DNA from: UBA1046 sp012511325
GTDB taxonomy: Bacteria > Bacillota > Clostridia > Saccharofermentanales > DTU023
DNA length: 64,000 nucleotides
Direction of reading: 5' to 3'
Assembly: GCA_050951925.1 (NCBI GenBank)
Contig: JBMNJZ010000001.1
Span: 1,688,678-1,752,677, forward strand
Part shown: piece by piece, positions 7,984 to 15,232 of the stretch
How positions within the stretch are numbered: the first letter of the stretch is position 1
Layout: each line of letters begins with the position of its first letter
Notes under the pieces: generated by a model
Databases searched by the model: none
What the model was told of the DNA's origin: nothing
Seen by the model: the letters and a program-made list of their open reading frames with translations, nothing else
Translations under genes and position numbers: made by a program

Positions 7984-9063
7984 ATGAAAATCACCGTCAC
8001 GAAAACAAAAGAACCTAAAGCGATACTTACAGATGAAAGCCAACTGGGGTTCGGCAGAGTCTTTACCGACCACATGTTTATTGTGGAATACGAAGCCGGC
8101 CGCGGCTGGTTCGATCCGCGCATCATCCCCTATCAGAAATTATCGCTGGATCCGGCCTCTCCCGTGCTTCACTATGGTCAAGAGGTCTTTGAGGGCTCAA
8201 AGGCCTATGCCTTAGATAACGGCGAAGTCGGCCTCTTCCGTTTCAAGGACAATGCCAGACGTCTCAATCAAAGTGCAGTCAGAACCTGCATGCCGGAGCT
8301 TGATGTCGAATTCCAATATGAAGCACTCTGCCGTCTTCTGGATCTTGATCGCGACTGGGTGCCAAAGAGTGCCGGTACTTCCCTCTATCTCCGCCCCACT
8401 ATGATTGCCGATGGCGCGAATCTCGGTGCCCATGCCGCTTCACGTTACATTTATTTTATAATTTGCTCTCCCTCAGGCGCTTATTTCTCCGAAGGCCTGG
8501 AGCCGGTAGGAATCCGTATTGAAACCCGCTACGCCCGATCAATCAGAGGCGGTATGGGGCGAGCCAAAACCGGCGGCAATTACGCAGCCAGCTTCAAAGC
8601 TGCCGTGGAAGCCGCAGCCGAAGGCTATAGCCAGATACTCTGGCTGGACGGCAAAGAGCAAAAATATGTCGAAGAAGTCGGCGCTATGAATATCATGTTC
8701 GTGATTGACGGCAAACTGGTCACAGCTGATCTGGGCGATACCATATTGCCCGGAATCACCCGCGACTCGATCCTGCAAATGGCCCGCGCGAAGGGTCTTA
8801 TTGTCGAAGAGCGCCGTATTCCCGTGACCGAGCTCTATGAGGCTCATGCTCAAGGCCTCTTATCTGAAGCTTTCGGCACAGGCACAGCAGCCGTCGTCAC
8901 CCCCGTTGGTGAACTCGCCTGGGGCGATCGCAAGATCACTATCAACAACTACGAGATCGGACCCGTCGCCCAGATGTTTTACGATGAACTGACCGCTATC
9001 CAACGCCAACAGAGCACAGATCCCTACGGTTGGACCAGCACCGTACCCCGTTACGAGTATTAA
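7984..9063 (+). CDS. ilvE: branched-chain amino acid aminotransferase
   Basis: This fold-type IV PLP enzyme exchanges the amino group between Val, Leu or Ile and 2-oxoglutarate. The 359-residue protein contains LHYGQEVFEGSKAYA and the PLP-lysine region AKTGGNYAASFKAA, with Lys at about residue 195. SEAFGTGTAAVVTPV follows near the C-terminus. Length and pattern match the longer eukaryote-like BCAT group found in many Bacillota. An AAAGGA site precedes the ATG. Its place right after the oxidoreductase suggests a catabolic role, supplying 2-oxoisovalerate, 2-oxoisocaproate and 3-methyl-2-oxovalerate, although the same enzyme could also work in synthesis. Confidence 0.93.
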   Translation: MKITVTKTKEPKAILTDESQLGFGRVFTDHMFIVEYEAGRGWFDPRIIPYQKLSLDPASPVLHYGQEVFEGSKAYALDNGEVGLFRFKDNARRLNQSAVRTCMPELDVEFQYEALCRLLDLDRDWVPKSAGTSLYLRPTMIADGANLGAHAASRYIYFIICSPSGAYFSEGLEPVGIRIETRYARSIRGGMGRAKTGGNYAASFKAAVEAAAEGYSQILWLDGKEQKYVEEVGAMNIMFVIDGKLVTADLGDTILPGITRDSILQMARAKGLIVEERRIPVTELYEAHAQGLLSEAFGTGTAAVVTPVGELAWGDRKITINNYEIGPVAQMFYDELTAIQRQQSTDPYGWTSTVPRYEY

Positions 9064-9118
9064 GAATCGGAAACATATAAGTACTTGGAACCGGGAACAA
9101 CAATCTAATCCATTGACC

Positions 9119-9157
9119 GGACTGCAAGGCTCATTCGCATACTGAGCCCTGCAGTCC
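9119..9157 (+). terminator. hairpin after ilvE
   Basis: GGACTGCA-A-GGCTCA pairs with TGAGCC-C-TGCAGTCC around a nine-base loop, giving 14 paired positions with one A/C mismatch. The following bases are only moderately T-rich, so termination strength is uncertain, but the position 55 bases after ilvE fits the end of the operon. Confidence 0.6.
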
Positions 9158-9243
9158 GCAATTATTTGCCGGGAGTAATTATTACGAACATTTACTTCCG
9201 CAATTAGGTGCGACTACTGCGACTACATGGTTGGGCAAATTGA

Positions 9244-9272
9244 TTGACATAAATAATGATATTTGTTAGCAT
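9244..9272 (+). promoter_or_regulatory. sigma-A-type promoter for the tRNA pair
   Basis: A perfect TTGACA at 9244-9249 is followed, after a 17-base spacer, by TAGCAT at 9267-9272. It lies about 40 bases before tRNA-Gly, the right place to drive both tRNAs. Confidence 0.7.
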
Positions 9273-9312
9273 TACATGGCATTCACCAACAAAGTTTGCC
9301 TGGTACCGGAAT

Positions 9313-9387
9313 GCGGGATTAACTCAGTGGTAGAGTGTCACCTTGCCAAGGTGAAAGTCGCGAGTTCGAATCTCGTATCCCGCTCCA
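9313..9387 (+). tRNA. tRNA-Gly (GCC)
   Basis: The acceptor arm GCGGGAT pairs with ATCCCGC at 9377-9383, the anticodon stem-loop is TCACC-TTGCCAA-GGTGA with anticodon GCC, and the T arm contains GTTCGAATC. CCA is encoded at 9385-9387. It is followed 40 bases later by tRNA-Cys, likely on the same transcript. Confidence 0.97.
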
Positions 9388-9427
9388 AACACAACCGGCA
9401 ACAAAACCGTTGCCGGTTGTTCTATAA

Positions 9428-9502
<75 letters not shown>

Positions 9503-9556
9503 TAAAAGGACGACAAAACGGATACAATCCGCCAGTCGTCTTTTTTATGCCTTGAA
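9503..9556 (+). repeat. tRNA-Cys 3' flank, copy 1 of an intergenic repeat, also a terminator
   Basis: GGACGAC near 9508 pairs with GTCGTC at about 9535-9540 around an inner CGGAT/ATCCG helix, followed by six T residues, so this copy works as the terminator of the tRNA operon. Nearly the same sequence (one change in the first 36 bases) is present at 11001-11055, and a shorter version at 16730-16748. Confidence 0.75.
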
Positions 9557-9949
9557 ACGTTGGTATATCAAGACTATTAAAGAACGCCAAAACAAACGAA
9601 AGGGTATAAAAGAGCGTTATTTTGCTCTAAATCAGCCCAATTATCGGCTGCCGGATTTTAGCTTAAAACCATCTACACGAAAGTAAGAGTTTCGTGCAGA
9701 TGGTTGGCCGCACTCAGTGAGCAAACGCAGATAATCAAAACACTTGATAACCGAATACGACGAAAAATGACCGAATACGACGAAAATATTGAATCAACGA
9801 TGCCATACCGGTAACATAAAAATATATATTCTAACTAATCGGAAACGTGTGATTACTATGAAGATGTATGATCACTGTCAGTAAAACGACACGTATATTT
9901 TAAAAATATTTATTAAAGAGGGAATGTAGCAAGACAGGAGGTTTAGAAA
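9557..9949. other. gene-free stretch with hairpin and 20-bp-period repeats
   Basis: No convincing gene was found. A hairpin at 9667-9705 pairs AACCATCT-A-CACGAAA with TTTCGTG-C-AGATGGTT (15 of 16 positions). Two copies of CCGAATACGACGAAAA start at 9751 and 9771. The rest looks like unstructured AT-rich DNA leading to the AGGAGG site of the next gene. Confidence 0.6.
9751..9786 (+). repeat. two direct copies of a 16-bp unit at 20-bp period (left pair)
   Basis: CCGAATACGACGAAAA occurs at 9751-9766 and again at 9771-9786. The same unit, at exactly the same 20-bp spacing and orientation, recurs at 17877-17912. Repeats like these can be ends of a transposable element, but no transposase is present in the window. 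Confidence 0.8.
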
Positions 9950-10672
9950 ATGAAGAAAGATACTAAGAACAGGATATTGGTATGGCTGCTCATGCTTTCG
10001 CTGTTACTATCTTTCCCGGGCATGACGAACGAAATCCATGCGGAGGAGAATCCGACACCGCCGTCTCCACCGATTTTTGGGTCGACTGCGATGGATTCGA
10101 GCCACCTTTTTATGGGATGTAGCGGTACACCACCCGACGATTGGGGTCACATGTGGAGGCTGTCGACTACCCCAGATATGATGAGTTCCATATGGGATGA
10201 CTTTACTGACAATGTGGAGAACGAGATGACTATAGAGCTTACAGAATCTCTCTGCAACATGATGGATGGGATAGTATATGTGGCAGCCAGGTATTTTTAC
10301 TATTTAGATTCGGATATAGGAAGCGATTGGTCGAACATGTATGCGGTGGAAATCGACGGAGACGGTTATATCACGAACGTCGAGCCTGCGGAAATGGAAA
10401 CGAATCCGACACCAAATGAATCTCCAAGTTCGAAGAGCACCGACGGGAAACAAGAAGCCCAAACTGTTCAGCCAACCGAACCAGCTGTTCAGCCAACCGA
10501 ACCAGCTACTCAGCCAACCGAACCAGCTACTCAACCAAGTGATACTCTGCCGAAAACAGAAGAGAGTGGCGGAAATTACTTATGGTTAGCGTTATTAGTG
10601 TTAGTAGTACTCTTACTCGCAGGAGGATTATTTTTATTTAATCGCAAGAGAACATCGGAGCAAAGAGATTAG
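9950..10672 (+). CDS. secreted protein with LPXTG-like cell-wall anchor
   Basis: A 240-residue surface protein of unknown role. Residues 1-31 form a signal peptide (basic start, then WLLMLSLLLSFPG, cleavage near HAEE). Residues about 32-145 are a unique domain rich in Trp, Met and acidic residues that I do not recognise. A Pro/Thr/Glu spacer then holds three QPTEPA(V/T) heptads (three 21-bp DNA repeats at about 10470-10535). The tail LPKTEESGG, a hydrophobic segment and the basic end NRKRTSEQRD match a sortase anchor with LPKTE instead of LPXTG. A strong AGGAGG precedes the ATG. No sortase gene is nearby, and the flanks show signs of integration. It could also simply be membrane-anchored. Confidence 0.75.
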   Translation: MKKDTKNRILVWLLMLSLLLSFPGMTNEIHAEENPTPPSPPIFGSTAMDSSHLFMGCSGTPPDDWGHMWRLSTTPDMMSSIWDDFTDNVENEMTIELTESLCNMMDGIVYVAARYFYYLDSDIGSDWSNMYAVEIDGDGYITNVEPAEMETNPTPNESPSSKSTDGKQEAQTVQPTEPAVQPTEPATQPTEPATQPSDTLPKTEESGGNYLWLALLVLVVLLLAGGLFLFNRKRTSEQRD

Positions 10673-10706
10673 ATCTAAGCAAACTGCATCGAGATGCAAT
10701 TTAATC

Positions 10707-10745
10707 GAGAGGTCCCTTGGCCATTAGTTGACCAAGGGACCTCTC
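10707..10745 (+). terminator. strong hairpin after the surface protein gene
   Basis: GAGAGGTCCCTTGG (10707-10720) pairs perfectly with CCAAGGGACCTCTC (10732-10745) over an 11-base loop. There is no T run, so it may terminate weakly or protect the RNA 3' end. Confidence 0.6.
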
Positions 10746-11000
10746 ACACCACCGAGTATGCGGATCACGCTGACGGCGGTTCCAAACTTTACCGAACTGT
10801 TGTGTAGTATTCTGCAAAACTTAAATAGCCAGCACGTTTATGGTTTCATCCATCTTCCGAGATGATCTCACTCCTGCTTTCTCTTTACATTCCGCGCTAT
10901 CCATCCGCAGGTAGTCCATCAATATTCAGGTTTTGCGCCCAAATGCACCTAAGCCACACTCTCAAGTGGATTGTATTCGTTTTGCCGTACGATGCCAACC

Positions 11001-11055
11001 TAAAAGGACGACAAAGCGGATACAATCCGCCAGTCGCCCCTTTTTATGCCTTAAA
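11001..11055 (+). repeat. intergenic repeat, copy 2
   Basis: Thirty-five of the first 36 bases match the tRNA-Cys 3' flank at 9503. The last part ends in CCCC-TTTTT-ATGCC instead of TC-TTTTTT-ATGCC. The inner CGGAT/ATCCG helix is kept, but the outer GACGAC/GTCGTC helix is partly lost. Confidence 0.8.
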
Positions 11056-11187
11056 GCTTTAAATATAGATCCTTATCCCTAATTTTTTGAATTAAATAAG
11101 GTAGAAGTACCGGGAAGGACCAGAGACGGCGGATTAGATTTAGGAGGAGATTTTCCGGTAAAAAATAAGCAAAATAAACACAAACTA

Positions 11188-11229
11188 TTGGATAAAGCAG
11201 AAGCCGTTTGCTACACTATCGACAGTGTA
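11188..11229 (+). promoter_or_regulatory. putative promoter with operator-like palindrome for the permease
   Basis: TTGGAT (11188-11193) and TACACT (11212-11217) are spaced 18 bases apart. The -10-like box is also the left arm of a perfect inverted repeat TACACT-N6-AGTGTA (11212-11229), as expected if a repressor blocks this promoter. The permease start is 31 bases further on. Confidence 0.45.
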
Positions 11230-11260
11230 CAATACAGTAAGATCCTAAGGAGATTCCACT

Positions 11261-12634
11261 ATGAGAAAAAATCAGCACGCCATCGGATATCTTCCGGATG
11301 AGCAACCCCCATTTTGGAAACTGATACTATACGCTATTCAGCAAGTTATTGTCATGTTTCCCGCAACCATTACGGTCGCATTAATTACCGGCTTTCATGT
11401 TTCAACGACCATCTTTGCCAGCGGTTTTGCAACCCTATGCTTTATTCTGGTCACCAGAGGAAAAATCCCGCTGTACTATGGATCCAGCTTCTCCTATATT
11501 AGTGCAATCGGCGGGCTGATGGCATCCGATGCCCTGCTCGGGATGAGCCTCAACGATCAAATCGCCATTGTGCAGTTTGGCATTGTCATGTCCGGACTGG
11601 TTTCTATTGCCGCCGGTATTATTGTTAAAAAACTGGGAAGGAATGTTATTGAAAAACTCCTTCCGGCGACTATTACCGGTCCGATTGCCATGGTTATCGG
11701 CTTGACGCTGGCGGGGAATGCTCTCTCTGACGCAGCCGCCGCGCCAGCGGTTTCTGATTCCCAGCTTCCCCTTGCAGCTAATTTGGCTTGGGTGATATCC
11801 CTGGCGACCCTCCTGGCAACCATTCTGTTCTCCGTCTATTTGAAGGGTATATTGAGTCAGCTTCCGCTATTACTGGGTCCCATTGTTGGTGTAATAGTTG
11901 CCTTTATTATCAAACAGACAACCGATATCGATTTCTTTAGGGTGCTTTCGGAGCATGCAGACAGTGGAATCTTTGCACTTCCAATCTTTACCCTTCCTAA
12001 ACCCACCTGGATTTCGGTAGCGGCGATCATGCCGATTGCCATCGCGACTATTCCGGAATCCACCGCGCATGTCTATCAGCTGGATATCTATGTCAACGAA
12101 TTGGCCAAGAGGAAAGGGAGTACGAAGCAGTATGATATCGCGGACCGACTGGGAGACAACTTGATCGGTGACGGCATTGGCGACATGGTAGCCGGAGCCA
12201 TCGGTGGTCCTGCCGGAACCAATTATGGGGAAAACATCAGCGCGATGGCGATTACCAGGGTGTTTTCCGTTCCGGTTCTGATCGCGGCTGCTGTTCTTGC
12301 CATGATTATCTCTTTCTTTACCCCGCTTATAAACGCCATCTACTCCATACCGGTTGCAGTTATCGGCGGTCTGGAAATCTACCTGTTCGGAGCTATTGCC
12401 GCACAAGGGATCGCGATCATGATTGACAAGAAGGTTGATATGTTCAGCTCCAAAAACATCGCGGTGATTGCGACAATTATGATAATTGGTCTGGGCGGAC
12501 AATACGCGTTTAAGGGATCCATTCCTTTTTTCGGGATCGATGTTCCCTGTATCGCAGGCGCTGCCATCTTTGGGATTCTGTTGAATCTGCTCTTGAACAT
12601 TGGAGATAAGGAGAAAGAGCAACCGGAAAATTAA
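11261..12634 (+). CDS. uracil/xanthine permease family protein (NCS2)
   Basis: A 457-residue integral membrane carrier that takes up a nucleobase with a cation. About 12-14 hydrophobic segments run the length of the protein. Family signatures are GSSFSYISAI near residue 78, the ATIPESTAHVYQLDIY helix end near residue 265, and GGPAGTNYGENISAMAITRV near residue 320, which contains the conserved NYGEN substrate-site motif. The TNYGEN form is closer to uracil permeases than to xanthine permeases. A strong AAGGAG precedes the ATG. The gene appears transcribed alone. It has no pyrimidine or purine genes beside it, so the substrate rests on homology. Confidence 0.88.
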   Translation: MRKNQHAIGYLPDEQPPFWKLILYAIQQVIVMFPATITVALITGFHVSTTIFASGFATLCFILVTRGKIPLYYGSSFSYISAIGGLMASDALLGMSLNDQIAIVQFGIVMSGLVSIAAGIIVKKLGRNVIEKLLPATITGPIAMVIGLTLAGNALSDAAAAPAVSDSQLPLAANLAWVISLATLLATILFSVYLKGILSQLPLLLGPIVGVIVAFIIKQTTDIDFFRVLSEHADSGIFALPIFTLPKPTWISVAAIMPIAIATIPESTAHVYQLDIYVNELAKRKGSTKQYDIADRLGDNLIGDGIGDMVAGAIGGPAGTNYGENISAMAITRVFSVPVLIAAAVLAMIISFFTPLINAIYSIPVAVIGGLEIYLFGAIAAQGIAIMIDKKVDMFSSKNIAVIATIMIIGLGGQYAFKGSIPFFGIDVPCIAGAAIFGILLNLLLNIGDKEKEQPEN

Positions 12635-12654
12635 GCAGCTGGTAATATTTTAGC

Positions 12655-12677
12655 GGCTCCGGATTATGCCGGAGGAG
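12655..12677 (+). terminator. short GC-rich hairpin after the permease
   Basis: CTCCGG-ATTATG-CCGGAG forms a six-bp stem without a T run. It also carries the GGAGGAG that would serve the small frame starting at 12683, so it might act as a translation switch rather than a terminator. Confidence 0.35.
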
Positions 12678-12682
12678 CGGAT

Positions 12683-12820
12683 ATGTTATTTGAAACGGCG
12701 GTGCTGGTATTTTTCATTTGTGCGGCCGGGACGGCGGCGTTTTTTCTTCCTTTTGACCGGGAACCGGAGAGAAACATTGCGGTGAAATTGCATATTCAAA
12801 ACGGCATTCATGATGCGTGA
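12683..12820 (+). CDS. small hydrophobic ORF, 45 residues
   Basis: ATG 12683 is preceded by GGAGGAG at 12671-12677, a good ribosome site. The product starts MLFETAVLVFFICAAGTAAF, a plausible single membrane segment, and ends in a charged tail (FDREPERNIAVKLHIQNG). It lies between the permease and the zinc-ribbon gene and ends 18 bases before the latter. It has no recognised relatives and could be a genuine small membrane protein or a gene remnant. Confidence 0.35.
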   Translation: MLFETAVLVFFICAAGTAAFFLPFDREPERNIAVKLHIQNGIHDA

Positions 12821-12838
12821 AAGGAATAAGGAGGATTT

Positions 12839-14431
12839 ATGGCTATAAAATGCCCTTCATGCGGAGGCAAAATGGCTTTCAATGTACCCACTCAAGCCTT
12901 GAAATGCGGTCACTGTGACAAAGATATGCCAATCGACGATTACGGTCTTTCGAACGATGCCGAAGTAAATAAAGACACATACACGGTAACGGTATACACA
13001 TGCCCGAACTGCGGAGCCGAGCTTTCCGCTCCGGACGATCAGACGGTGGCTTATTGCTCGTACTGCGGCGGTGAGTCCAATCTTACAATGAAACAGGAAG
13101 AGGCTATACGACCTAAACGGATCGTTCCGTTTAAGATTTCCAAGGAAAAGGCAGTCATGACTTATGAGGATGCCCTAAGCCATTGCCTCTACGTTCCGAA
13201 AGAACTTAAAGAAGGTAAGCATCTGGATAGTTTCAGAGGGATATATATCCCCTATCTGAGTTATGAGGTTGATATCCCGTATAACGCTTTTAAGTTGAAG
13301 GCAACCAAAGACTATACAAGCGACAAATGGGATTACCACGAGGAATATGACATAACCGCCGAAATAGGCGGAACCATACAAGGGATAAGCTTCGATGCAT
13401 CATCTGCGTTCGATGACAGCATTGCCAGGGAGATTTCTCCTTTCCATACAATAGAGATAGAAGATTTCAGAGAAGCATACATCGCCGGCTTTTATGCGGA
13501 TAAACTGACAACTCCCCCCGAGACCTACGGCGATATAGTTGAAAAGATGGCTATAGATACTGTCTACCGAGGCATTGGTGGCAGAGCCGGGGGTGTTGAA
13601 GTGATTGCTCCGCAAGGATATTCGGAGCAGAAAAGCCAGACCGGCGTTGGCGGATACAGGCATAGTGTAGACCTGTTTCCGGTTTGGTTTCTGACCTGGA
13701 AGAATAAGAAAAGGGTAGCCTATTCCGTGATGAACGGCCAAACGGGAAAACTTTCGATGGATATTCCGGTGGATATAAAAGCATTTTTCAAGGTTTCGGG
13801 AATTGCGACAGCTGTATTATTTTTAATTCTATCGCTGATTCCGATGTTTATACTGCCGAAGACAATCTCCTGGCTGGCTGCGGTTTTCCTGATGATATCT
13901 TCTATTGCCTTCTCCAGCGAAATTTCGAAAATCTACTACAGAGAGAGTCATATTTTTGATCTGGGAAACGTGAATGTCAAGAAAAGAAAACAGAAAAAGG
14001 AAAAGGCAAAGTATAACAAGTTGAAGAACGTCATACTTAAAATAATGGTTGTATTCATCATATTTGCGATAATTTCTTTTTATATATTTATGAAAATTCT
14101 GGATAGCAGCGGGAACATAGTTAACCCGGCAGTTTACGCCATCACTTTGCTCATCCAGATCATAATCTTCATAAAAATGACAGGCAAAGTTGCAAAGATA
14201 GAAAAAAAGACAGCTTTCATACCGATGCTGCTGGGAATAATCGTACTAGGAACAGGACTGTCAATAGGAATAATGAATCCCGTATACGATTACTGGTACT
14301 ACGGAATGGCTATTCTCTGTTTGCTGGGAATGCTGGCGAATATGGTTTCGATGATAAATTATTTGAACTATCTGACCACCAGGCCGGTACCGGACTTCTT
14401 CAGAAGGGAGGGCGCGTACCATGGGAAATAA
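12839..14431 (+). CDS. zinc-ribbon N-terminus plus C-terminal membrane segments, unknown function
   Basis: The 530-residue protein begins with two zinc ribbons: CPSCGGK...CGHC at residues 5-27 and CPNCGAE...CSYCGG at about 58-79. A soluble middle domain of some 220 residues follows (KRIVPFKISKEKA, YIPYLSYEVD). The C-terminal third holds about five to six hydrophobic segments with a Lys-rich loop (KKRKQKKEKAKYNK) near residue 385. The layout resembles TFIIB-type zinc-ribbon membrane proteins of Bacillota, for which no function is established as far as I know. AAGGAGG precedes the ATG. Its last 11 bases overlap the TPM-domain gene, so the two are translationally coupled and probably work together at the membrane. 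Confidence 0.75.
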   Translation: MAIKCPSCGGKMAFNVPTQALKCGHCDKDMPIDDYGLSNDAEVNKDTYTVTVYTCPNCGAELSAPDDQTVAYCSYCGGESNLTMKQEEAIRPKRIVPFKISKEKAVMTYEDALSHCLYVPKELKEGKHLDSFRGIYIPYLSYEVDIPYNAFKLKATKDYTSDKWDYHEEYDITAEIGGTIQGISFDASSAFDDSIAREISPFHTIEIEDFREAYIAGFYADKLTTPPETYGDIVEKMAIDTVYRGIGGRAGGVEVIAPQGYSEQKSQTGVGGYRHSVDLFPVWFLTWKNKKRVAYSVMNGQTGKLSMDIPVDIKAFFKVSGIATAVLFLILSLIPMFILPKTISWLAAVFLMISSIAFSSEISKIYYRESHIFDLGNVNVKKRKQKKEKAKYNKLKNVILKIMVVFIIFAIISFYIFMKILDSSGNIVNPAVYAITLLIQIIIFIKMTGKVAKIEKKTAFIPMLLGIIVLGTGLSIGIMNPVYDYWYYGMAILCLLGMLANMVSMINYLNYLTTRPVPDFFRREGAYHGK

Positions 14432-15215
14432 AAAAAGATACGCAGCAATGATTTTGCTCACATTCATGCTTGTTTTTATGTCCGCAATCCCCGCTTTCGC
14501 TTATGGAGAGGCAATTATAAAGCATACTGCCGACAACGGCAATATGGTCGTGCTTGATGATGCGGCAGAGCTTCTCAGCACGGGGGAAAAGGAGCAGTTG
14601 CTCGAGAATATGAAGGCCGTGACGGAGTACGGGCACGTCGCCTTTATCACTGTCTACGAAAATTACGATTCGGCGAAGAAATACGCAAAAAGCAAGTACT
14701 CATCATTTTTTGGCAAGCAGTCGGGAACGCTTTTTCTGATAGACATAGATAACAGAATGATTCAATTTTACTCAGACGGTAAAGTTGCAAGGTCGATAAA
14801 TAACACGAGGTCAAACGAGATTGCGGATAATATTTATAAATACGCTACCAACGAGAAGTATTTTGAATGCGCAAACGAGGCTTTCAACCAAGTTCTCATA
14901 GTCCTGAGGGGCGGAAGAATATCCACACCGATGAAACATGTGACAAATGCACTCATGGCTGCATGTCTCGGACTCCTGTTGAATTTTCTGCTAGTGGCAT
15001 TGAACAGAAAAAGAAAAGCTTCAATAAAAGAGATTGACAAGGAACAGGTAATTGAAGGCGCCAGTTTCCAGGAAAGGACCGATTTTATCAAGAATGTAAC
15101 CTCTAAGATGATATCGCAAAAAAGGACTCGCCATTCGGATTCATCTTCCGGCGGCGGAAGTGGCAGCGGAGGCGGCGGTGGAGGCGGTGGAAGCTCCGGC
15201 GGTCACTCGTTCTAA
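14421..15215 (+). CDS. TPM-domain membrane protein with glycine-rich C-terminus
   Basis: A 264-residue protein with a signal peptide (ILLTFMLVFMSAIPAFA, residues about 10-27). An extracytoplasmic TPM (YgcG/Psb32-like) domain spans about 35-165 and includes VVLDDAAELLSTGEK and GTLFLIDIDNRMIQFYSDG. One membrane helix lies near residues 178-195 (MAACLGLLLNFLLVAL). The cytoplasmic tail ends in a Gly/Ser-rich stretch and GHSF, typical of this family. The start overlaps the zinc-ribbon gene by 11 bases and is preceded by GGGAGGG. TPM proteins are linked to membrane-protein quality control and photosystem repair in other organisms; the role here is unknown. The stop faces a convergent gene 17 bases away. 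Confidence 0.82.
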   Translation: MGNKKRYAAMILLTFMLVFMSAIPAFAYGEAIIKHTADNGNMVVLDDAAELLSTGEKEQLLENMKAVTEYGHVAFITVYENYDSAKKYAKSKYSSFFGKQSGTLFLIDIDNRMIQFYSDGKVARSINNTRSNEIADNIYKYATNEKYFECANEAFNQVLIVLRGGRISTPMKHVTNALMAACLGLLLNFLLVALNRKRKASIKEIDKEQVIEGASFQERTDFIKNVTSKMISQKRTRHSDSSSGGGSGSGGGGGGGGSSGGHSF

Positions 15216-15232
15216 CGCCAACCGGGAGATAG

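Larger units (their letters stand above)
10746..11260. other. gene-free stretch before the nucleobase permease
   Basis: No supported gene. The region holds copy 2 of the tRNA-Cys-flank repeat (11001-11055) and an upstream extension GGATTGTATTC (from 10968) that is the inverted partner of GGATACAATCC inside the repeat. The permease promoter region lies at about 11188-11229. A 66-codon frame runs across the repeat but has no ribosome site. I see no purine riboswitch. Confidence 0.6.

Noticed and set aside
9751..9786. CRISPR array
   Set aside because: Only two repeat units with four-base spacers exist at each site and no cas genes are present.
10862..11062. 66-codon frame before the permease
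   Set aside because: It runs across the intergenic repeat, has no ribosome site and shows no recognisable protein sequence.
11060..11260. Purine or xanthine riboswitch before the nucleobase permease
   Set aside because: The conserved purine riboswitch loops and P1 helix are absent; only a short operator-like palindrome is visible.
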